Shown here: positions 58,982 through 64,000 of the stretch, piece by piece
Layout: every line of letters starts with the position of its first letter
Numbering within the stretch: position 1 is the first letter of the stretch
The notes under the pieces: generated by a model
The model's input: only the letters and a program-made list of their open reading frames with translations
Told to the model about the DNA's origin: nothing
Databases searched by the model: none
NCBI GenBank assembly: GCA_046329515.1
Contig: JAXLUM010000002.1
Location: 124,001 to 188,000, forward strand
Origin: Bog-950 sp046329515
Lineage (GTDB): Bacteria; Bacteroidota; Bacteroidia; Chitinophagales; LD1
Reading direction: 5' to 3'
Length of the DNA stretch: 64,000 nt
Made by a program: the position numbers and the translations under genes

Positions 58982-60249
58982 AGAAAGTATTAATCTTTAC
59001 GTACTACTGGCCCCCTGCGGGTGGAGTAAGCGTACAGCGCTTTCTGAAATTTACCAAGTTTTTACCTGAGTTTGGCTGGCAGCCGATAATAGTTACCGTT
59101 GCCAATGGCAGTTATCCGTACACTGATGAATCGCTATTGCAGCAGGTTGACAAAAGCGTAAAGGTTTACCGCACTAAAACGTTTGAGCCTTTTGAGTTTT
59201 ACAATTTACTGAGAGGTAAAAAAGGAAAGGCGCTGCCTGTGGTATCAGTAGGGGCCGCTAAGAACAAATCTTTCTTTCAGCGTTTTTCAGAATATATACG
59301 CGCCAACTTTTTTGTGCCTGATGCACGTGTTGGCTGGGTGAAGTATGCTATTAAGCAGGCAGAAGAAATTTTGAAGACGGAAAAGATAGATGCCATAGTT
59401 ACTACGGGTCCGCCGCACTCCACTCACCTTATTGGTTTAGATTTAAAACAGCGTTTTACTGTAAAGTGGATTGCTGATTTCCGCGACCCGTGGACAGGTA
59501 TTTTTTATAACGATATACTGCCACGCACTGAAGCTACCCGCAAAAAGGACAGCGAACTGGAAACGCGCGTTTTAAATACAGCGGACCATGTTACAGTAAT
59601 AAGCCCCGGCATGAAAAAGGAATTTGAAAGCAGGGCAAAGAATATTGAGGTGGTGTTTAATGGTTACGACGAGGAAGAATTTGCTACCGAGACAAAAACA
59701 ACCAACAACGCTTTTACCATACGCTATGTAGGTAACCTTATGGCCAGCCAGAATGCAGCCTTACTATGGCAAACTATAAATACACTTAGTAAGGAGCACA
59801 AACTACGCATTGAGTTGGTAGGCCGTGTTGATGAAGAAGTAAAACGAAGTATTGCAGAAGCTGGTATTGCTTCCCTTGTAAGCTATAGAGATTTTGTAGA
59901 CCACCACACCGCCATTGGCTTAATGAAAACTGCAGACCTACTGCTTTTTGCCATACCCGATGTAAAAGGAAATGAGCTGATATTAACGGGAAAGCTGTTT
60001 GAATACCTGGCTTCAAAAACAGAAATGATTTCGTTTGGGCCGGTGCAGGGCAATGCCGCTGATATTCTAAAACAAACCGGCAGAAAGGCCATGATTGATT
60101 TTAAAGATGGTGCCGAAATTCAAAAGCAATTGAATGATGCGCTGCGCTACTTTGCTGAAAATAAGGGCGGCTATAAATATTCCACAACAGCGCATGAAGT
60201 GTTTAGCCGCAGAAACCAAACAAAAGAGTTAGCTGCCCTGCTGGCTTAA
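58978..60249 (+). CDS. GT4-like glycosyltransferase
   Basis: 423 aa, two Rossmann-like halves. N-terminal FTYYWPPAGGVSVQRFLKF holds the glycine-rich acceptor loop. The C-terminal half has IRYVGNLMASQNAALLW, ELVGRVDE and LILTGKLFEYLASKTEM, the last fitting the GT4 E-x7-E donor-site pattern only partly. It is cytosolic or membrane-associated and probably adds a sugar to a lipid-linked glycan. The GTG start overlaps the stop of yfhO-like by four bases, so it is translationally coupled. Its stop overlaps the convergent barrel gene by four bases. Confidence 0.85.
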   Translation: MKKVLIFTYYWPPAGGVSVQRFLKFTKFLPEFGWQPIIVTVANGSYPYTDESLLQQVDKSVKVYRTKTFEPFEFYNLLRGKKGKALPVVSVGAAKNKSFFQRFSEYIRANFFVPDARVGWVKYAIKQAEEILKTEKIDAIVTTGPPHSTHLIGLDLKQRFTVKWIADFRDPWTGIFYNDILPRTEATRKKDSELETRVLNTADHVTVISPGMKKEFESRAKNIEVVFNGYDEEEFATETKTTNNAFTIRYVGNLMASQNAALLWQTINTLSKEHKLRIELVGRVDEEVKRSIAEAGIASLVSYRDFVDHHTAIGLMKTADLLLFAIPDVKGNELILTGKLFEYLASKTEMISFGPVQGNAADILKQTGRKAMIDFKDGAEIQKQLNDALRYFAENKGGYKYSTTAHEVFSRRNQTKELAALLA

Positions 60250-60923
60250 AACAAAACCCCTAAAACAAGGTTTAGGTCGAAAGGCCATTTATAAAACATA
60301 TCCTGCTGAAAGATGTTAGCAGTGGGGTAAAAGTTATGGTTGTTTACCTTCCATGTTTTTGAATAACTGTAACCGCCGCCAAGGCCTATATCAATAAGCA
60401 CAACATCAACAGGCAGGCGGTAACCCAGTTGAATGCCATATGAGGTTATAAGTCCGTTTACCGTATAGGGTGTGCCGCTGAATTCAGCGCCGTTTCTTAT
60501 CCTCTTGCTCATTACATAAGAGGCAGAAGCATAAGGACCAAAGTAAAAGCCCTTAGGGCCGCGTGGTTTTTTCATTGGATAAAAGGAGTAACCAATAGAA
60601 AGATGCGGGCCGTGGTTAATGTTGGGTTTGCTTTTATCCTGAAACAGATAGGTAGATACACCAACAATATTTGGTATAAAGTAGCCGCCGTTTATGCGCA
60701 CTGCATGGCGATGGTGAATAATAACTTCATAGCCGCTCTCTATATTATCCATATAAAAGGACTGGCTGAAACCAAAGAAAGTAGGATGCGGCACCTGCAC
60801 CATATGCAGTATTGGCCGTGCCCATTTGCGTTCTGCACGCATAGAGTCAACTTCATTACTGGCGCGGGAAACCAATACCAAAAGAAAGATGAGTGAAGCG
60901 GTAAGTAGTAGTTTGTGTTTCAT
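60246..60923 (-). CDS. predicted outer-membrane beta-barrel protein
   Basis: 225 aa with a signal peptide (MKHKLLLTASLIFLLVLVSRAS). Alternating strands follow (HAVRINGGYFIPN, GPHLSIGYSFYPMK, GFYFGPYASASYVM, YGIQLGYRLPVDVVLID, GLGGGYSYSKTW). The final LNLVLGVLF ends in Phe, as expected for a Bam-inserted barrel. About 8 strands are likely. No enzymatic motif is seen. It is the last gene of an operon with accA, a DUF6913-like gene and dapA (13 bases after dapA). Confidence 0.75.
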   Translation of the reverse strand: MKHKLLLTASLIFLLVLVSRASNEVDSMRAERKWARPILHMVQVPHPTFFGFSQSFYMDNIESGYEVIIHHRHAVRINGGYFIPNIVGVSTYLFQDKSKPNINHGPHLSIGYSFYPMKKPRGPKGFYFGPYASASYVMSKRIRNGAEFSGTPYTVNGLITSYGIQLGYRLPVDVVLIDIGLGGGYSYSKTWKVNNHNFYPTANIFQQDMFYKWPFDLNLVLGVLF

Positions 60924-60936
60924 AGGTAATTAGCGC

Positions 60937-61842
60937 CTAGGCTCTACCGGCTGAAGCACCATTAAGGCCGGCAATAGCATCGTGCAGGCGCTTCTTTAGT
61001 GCATCAGATACAGGAGCTAAAGGCTGGCGCAGGTGGGCTTCGCAAATACCCAAAATTTCCAACGCACATTTTACACCACCGGGGTTGCCTTCAGCAAACA
61101 GCATATCAGTAATATCATTCAGTTTATAGTGCAGTTGCTTTGCAGTAACAAAGTCGCCCTTTAAACATTGGCGCACCATCTCCGTAAATACTGCGGGGAA
61201 TGCCTGGCCAACAACGGATATAACACCATCTAAACCATAAGCCATTAAGCCCAGGGTAATGTTATCATCACCTGATATTACCAAAAAGTTCTCGGGCTTA
61301 TTCTTTACAATTTGCATGTTCTGAATAAAATCGCCAGAAGCTTCTTTTATACCAATAATGTTAGGCACCTCGCGCGCTATGCGCAAGGTAGTTGCAGCCA
61401 ACATATTACTTGAAGTACGGCCGGGAACATTATACAGAATAACAGGGCGTGGCGCAGCATTGCCCAGCGTTTTGTAGTGCTGGTAAATACCTTCCTGTGT
61501 TGGTTTGTTGTAATAAGGGCTAACGGAAAGAATGGCATCAATACCGTTGAAGTCATACTTCTCAAAATCGCGCAGAAGTTCGTTCGTGCTGTTGCCGCCA
61601 AAGCCGGCTACTATAGGCACGCGGCCTTTATTTTTCTCAATGGTATATTTTAAAACATCAACTTTTTCTTCTTTGGTAAGTGTTACGCTTTCGCCGGTAG
61701 TACCTAAGGAAACGAGATACTCAACACCGCCTGTAATGCAGTGGTCAATCAATTTACCCAGCGCATCAAAATCAACTTTGTCGTTTTTAGTAAAAGGAGT
61801 AACTAGGGCAACGCCTGTGCCTTTCAACTTACTTTGAATCAT
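60937..61842 (-). CDS. dapA: 4-hydroxy-tetrahydrodipicolinate synthase
   Basis: 301 aa. Condenses pyruvate with aspartate semialdehyde in lysine and diaminopimelate synthesis. The Schiff-base Lys166 is in IGIKEASGD, the catalytic Tyr137 in LYNVPGRT, and the phosphate/hydroxyl loop is GTTGES (47-52). SPYYNKPTQEGIYQH is also diagnostic. Its first codons overlap the end of the DUF6913-like gene by 14 bases; it is third in the accA-led operon. Confidence 0.96.
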   Translation of the reverse strand: MIQSKLKGTGVALVTPFTKNDKVDFDALGKLIDHCITGGVEYLVSLGTTGESVTLTKEEKVDVLKYTIEKNKGRVPIVAGFGGNSTNELLRDFEKYDFNGIDAILSVSPYYNKPTQEGIYQHYKTLGNAAPRPVILYNVPGRTSSNMLAATTLRIAREVPNIIGIKEASGDFIQNMQIVKNKPENFLVISGDDNITLGLMAYGLDGVISVVGQAFPAVFTEMVRQCLKGDFVTAKQLHYKLNDITDMLFAEGNPGGVKCALEILGICEAHLRQPLAPVSDALKKRLHDAIAGLNGASAGRA

Positions 61843-62371
61843 ACTTTATTTTATTTAAGAAATCTACAGATTGTTCTAAGAAATAAGGGAGGTTGTTTTT
61901 ACTGCCCAGGTTAATCATCATATCGTAATAGGATGTTTTCTTTTCGTCGTAAGGGCCCAGGCGCCATTTAGCATTTGATGTTGCGGCAATAAATTCTAGC
62001 GGTAAGTTTTCATCTACAAAACAGGCCAGCAATAAATCAAACTTCTTTTCTACAAATGCATCTACACGCGGGTCGTTCGGCACTTTTTTCCAATCCAGTT
62101 TCTTTTTATTGAATACCGGTATATCCGCCTTATGGTCAAGCTTGGCATCATCAATAAAGCCGAGCATTTCCACCTCCTTACCCTGCTTGCGCAGGTTCTC
62201 CGCAAAGCGGGTAATAACAATATCATTATCAGGGTTAGTGCTATCGTAAATGATGCCGATGGATTTGGCATCAGCTAAATTAGTAAGCACCCGCTTAGGT
62301 TTAGCGCTTTGTATTTTTTCCTGTAAATGCCTTTTGTAAAAATATGCCTGAATGTCGTTCCAGAGCTTCAT
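61829..62371 (-). CDS. DUF6913-like hypothetical protein
   Basis: 180 aa, cytosolic, alpha/beta. It opens with a basic amphipathic helix (YFYKRHLQEKIQSAKPKRV), then GIIYDSTNPDNDIVITRFAENL, FDLLLACFVDENLPLEFIAATS and RLGPYDEKKTSYYDMMI. The layout fits the small DUF6913 family described from Bacteroidota, whose function is unknown. It lies 18 bases after accA and overlaps dapA by 14 bases, so its position between fatty-acid and lysine genes suggests it is a growth-linked protein; this is only inference. Confidence 0.7.
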   Translation of the reverse strand: MKLWNDIQAYFYKRHLQEKIQSAKPKRVLTNLADAKSIGIIYDSTNPDNDIVITRFAENLRKQGKEVEMLGFIDDAKLDHKADIPVFNKKKLDWKKVPNDPRVDAFVEKKFDLLLACFVDENLPLEFIAATSNAKWRLGPYDEKKTSYYDMMINLGSKNNLPYFLEQSVDFLNKIKYDSK

Positions 62372-62389
62372 CCTTCAATCATTTATGCT

Positions 62390-63334
62390 CTATATCTCTT
62401 TAAATTCTCCTATAGCAGAGTATTTCTGAATGCGTTTTCTTATTCTTTCTTCAATGCTTAAGCGTTCCAGTTCATCCACATTATCAATAATGGTTTGCTT
62501 TAAGGTTTGCGCCATTTCAGCAGGGTTAGCATGCGCCCCGCCTATGGGTTCCTTTACAATACCATCAATAATTTTCAGTTCCAGTAATTCCTGAGGAGTG
62601 GGTTTAAGCGCCAAGGCGGCCTTCTCCTTATGTTCAGCAGTGCGCCAAAGAATGGAAGAGCAGGCCTCAGGCGAGATGACCGAATACCACGTATTCTCCA
62701 GCATTAACAGCTTATCGCCAACACCAATGCCCAGGGCACCACCACTGGCGCCTTCGCCAATTACAATGCACAGCACCGGCACTTTAAGCGATGCCATTTC
62801 AAAAAGATTACGGGCTATAGCTTCGCCCTGGCCGCGCTGTTCAGCTTCAGCGCCGGGGTAAGCGCCGGGAGTATCAATAAGCGTTACAATTGGTTTACCG
62901 AATTTTTCAGCCAGCTTCATTAAACGTAAAGCCTTGCGGTAGCCTTCAGGGTTTGGCATACCAAAATTGCGCAACTGCCTCATTTTAGTATTTACGCCTT
63001 TCTGGTGGCCAATAATCATATAGGTTTTTCCTGCAATGCTTCCGAAGCCGCCAATTATAGCTTTATCATCTTTAAAGTTGCGGTCGCCAAAAAGCTCAAC
63101 AAAGTTTTCGCAGATGCTTTCAATATAAAAAAGGGTATAGGGGCGTTCAGGATGGCGGCTTACCTGTATGCGTTGCCAAACGGAAAGGTTATTGTAAATT
63201 TTCTTGCGCTTGTCCTGTATCTTCTCCTCTACCTCAACTATCTTTTTAAAAGCAGTTTCTTTCCCTTCTGCATTCAGCTTCTCCAACTGTGCATATAAAT
63301 CGGCTATGGGCTCTTCAAAATCAAGAAAAGTCAT
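62390..63334 (-). CDS. accA: acetyl-CoA carboxylase carboxyltransferase subunit alpha
   Basis: 314 aa. Transfers the carboxyl group from carboxybiotin to acetyl-CoA, the first committed step of fatty-acid synthesis. The helical N-terminus (FEEPIADLYAQLEKL) and the crotonase-fold core are typical: MIIGHQKGVNTK, GMPNPEGYRKALRLM, TLIDTPGAYPGAEAEQRGQ, IGEGASGGALGIG. The beta subunit is not nearby. It leads the operon with a DUF6913-like gene, dapA and an outer-membrane protein. Confidence 0.97.
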   Translation of the reverse strand: MTFLDFEEPIADLYAQLEKLNAEGKETAFKKIVEVEEKIQDKRKKIYNNLSVWQRIQVSRHPERPYTLFYIESICENFVELFGDRNFKDDKAIIGGFGSIAGKTYMIIGHQKGVNTKMRQLRNFGMPNPEGYRKALRLMKLAEKFGKPIVTLIDTPGAYPGAEAEQRGQGEAIARNLFEMASLKVPVLCIVIGEGASGGALGIGVGDKLLMLENTWYSVISPEACSSILWRTAEHKEKAALALKPTPQELLELKIIDGIVKEPIGGAHANPAEMAQTLKQTIIDNVDELERLSIEERIRKRIQKYSAIGEFKEI

Positions 63335-63395
63335 ATTAAGGGTTTGAGCCTACAAATAAACGGCTTGTTTGCCATAAATCCGATAGCGAAAAGGA

Positions 63396-64000
63396 CTAAA
63401 AACCGCTATTAAATCGCGCTAAACGAACAGAAAAGGCCTTGTAAGAAGTTTTTTTGCCCCACAATGCTTCAGCCATTGCAGCGATACGCGGGTAAACCTG
63501 GTGCGCCAGTTTTTCGGGTGTTTCAATGTGTTCGGTCCAAACGTTGGCCTGCCCTCCTAATATGTGTTTGGCGGCCCCGGCTTCCAAACCTTCATTTGGC
63601 GAAAAGCTATATACTTTCTTCAAAGGCAGATAAGTCATCCACCATGCTGCTTTCTTATCCTTCATACTTTGCGGATAATCGAAATAGCAGAAGAAACGTG
63701 GTGTCATTATTACATCATGTCCGGCTTTAGCGGCTTTAAGGCCGGCATATTTATCCATCCAACTCATTACTACCATGCTATCATTCAGGCCGCCTTTAAT
63801 TACCTCTCCCCAACCAATAGACCGGCGGCCCTTAGTGGCCAGATAGGCTTCCATGGTTTTCATAACATAGTGTTGCACTTCTTCCTCGTCCTTCAAATTC
63901 TTTTCGTGCATTAGTTGCTGCACAAAGGCACTCTGCTTCCAACGTTCTTTCGGGGCTTCATCCCCACCGAGGTGTATGTAGGTTGATGGAAAAAGTTCGC
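63396..64000 (-). CDS. GH20 beta-N-acetylhexosaminidase, 3' part (runs off the window)
   Basis: Only the C-terminal ~200 residues are present; the gene continues beyond the right edge. The readable part begins ELFPSTYIHLGGDEAPKERW, with the catalytic Asp-Glu pair of family 20 encoded at 63957-63962. MKTMEAYLATKGRRSIGWGEVI, VMSWMDKYAG and the tail GGQANVWTEHIETPEKLAHQ (second Trp pocket) follow. It removes terminal N-acetylglucosamine or N-acetylgalactosamine, for example from chitin or glycoproteins. The start and any signal peptide are out of view. Confidence 0.9.
   Translation of the reverse strand, partial: ELFPSTYIHLGGDEAPKERWKQSAFVQQLMHEKNLKDEEEVQHYVMKTMEAYLATKGRRSIGWGEVIKGGLNDSMVVMSWMDKYAGLKAAKAGHDVIMTPRFFCYFDYPQSMKDKKAAWWMTYLPLKKVYSFSPNEGLEAGAAKHILGGQANVWTEHIETPEKLAHQVYPRIAAMAEALWGKKTSYKAFSVRLARFNSGF

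Overview
The window reads as a chromosomal segment of a Bacteroidota bacterium, most likely from the Chitinophagales/Sphingobacteriales side of the phylum. The evidence is: several secreted proteins with a type IX secretion (T9SS) C-terminal sorting domain; promoters of the form TTTG-N19/20-TAnnTTTG; almost no Shine-Dalgarno sequences; a carB without the C-terminal regulatory domain; an atpD-atpC pair separated from the other ATP synthase genes; a fused E1 alpha/beta 2-oxo acid dehydrogenase; a GT117/DUF2723 membrane protein; and an epimerase-like threonine dehydrogenase. Coding density is high, no phage or insertion sequence was recognised, and most genes are housekeeping or lineage-typical.

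Layout. 0.1-7.6 kb: a phosphohexomutase, a DUF2279 protein, a palindromic intergenic repeat, a transglutaminase-like protein, the first of two EKRYFK-family proteins, and a small membrane/lipoprotein operon followed by a DUF695/RraB-like protein. 7.6-14.5 kb (minus): an orphan TssD (Hcp-like) protein, carB, a decayed DUF3943 gene, the tyrosine catabolism pair hppD-hmgA, and a small protein with a histone-H1-like Lys/Ala tail. 14.5-20.7 kb: a secreted protein whose C-terminus looks frameshifted, a divergent DJ-1/AraC regulator with SRPBCC and DinB genes, a duplicated 106-bp intergenic repeat and tRNA-Gln. 20.7-30.2 kb: a translationally coupled TPR-adenylyl cyclase and papain-like protease, a GT117 protein, a pentapeptide-repeat protein, an Smr-like protein and a PepSY-like protein. 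30.2-38.2 kb: T9SS cargo including a GH5 glycosidase, the E1 fusion, an HNH protein and a tandem pair of lysine-tailed paralogues. 38.2-45.1 kb: the second EKRYFK protein, two stand-alone LuxR-type HTH proteins, a fumarylacetoacetate hydrolase family gene, a tandem triplication of a gene junction, atpC-atpD and a SecD-P1-like lipoprotein. 45.1-64 kb: a histidine kinase, a T9SS protein followed by a collagen-like/S74-chaperone protein, NUDIX and GreA-like genes, a sulfatase, a coiled-coil membrane protein, threonine dehydrogenase, YfhO and a GT4 glycosyltransferase, the accA-DUF6913-dapA-barrel operon, and the end of a GH20 hexosaminidase.

The most unusual signal is a three-arm GC element present three times (40.9, 42.25 and 42.33 kb). 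Each has an arm, its mirror image, and the reverse complement of the mirror. One copy carries a concerted change in all three arms. That geometry is what an intramolecular triple helix requires, and two copies end within four bases of a start codon. Other points worth following are the tandemly triplicated junction at 40.9-41.3 kb, the lysine-tailed protein pair, the orphan TssD and the SecD-P1-like lipoprotein. All calls are from reading the sequence; no database search was possible.
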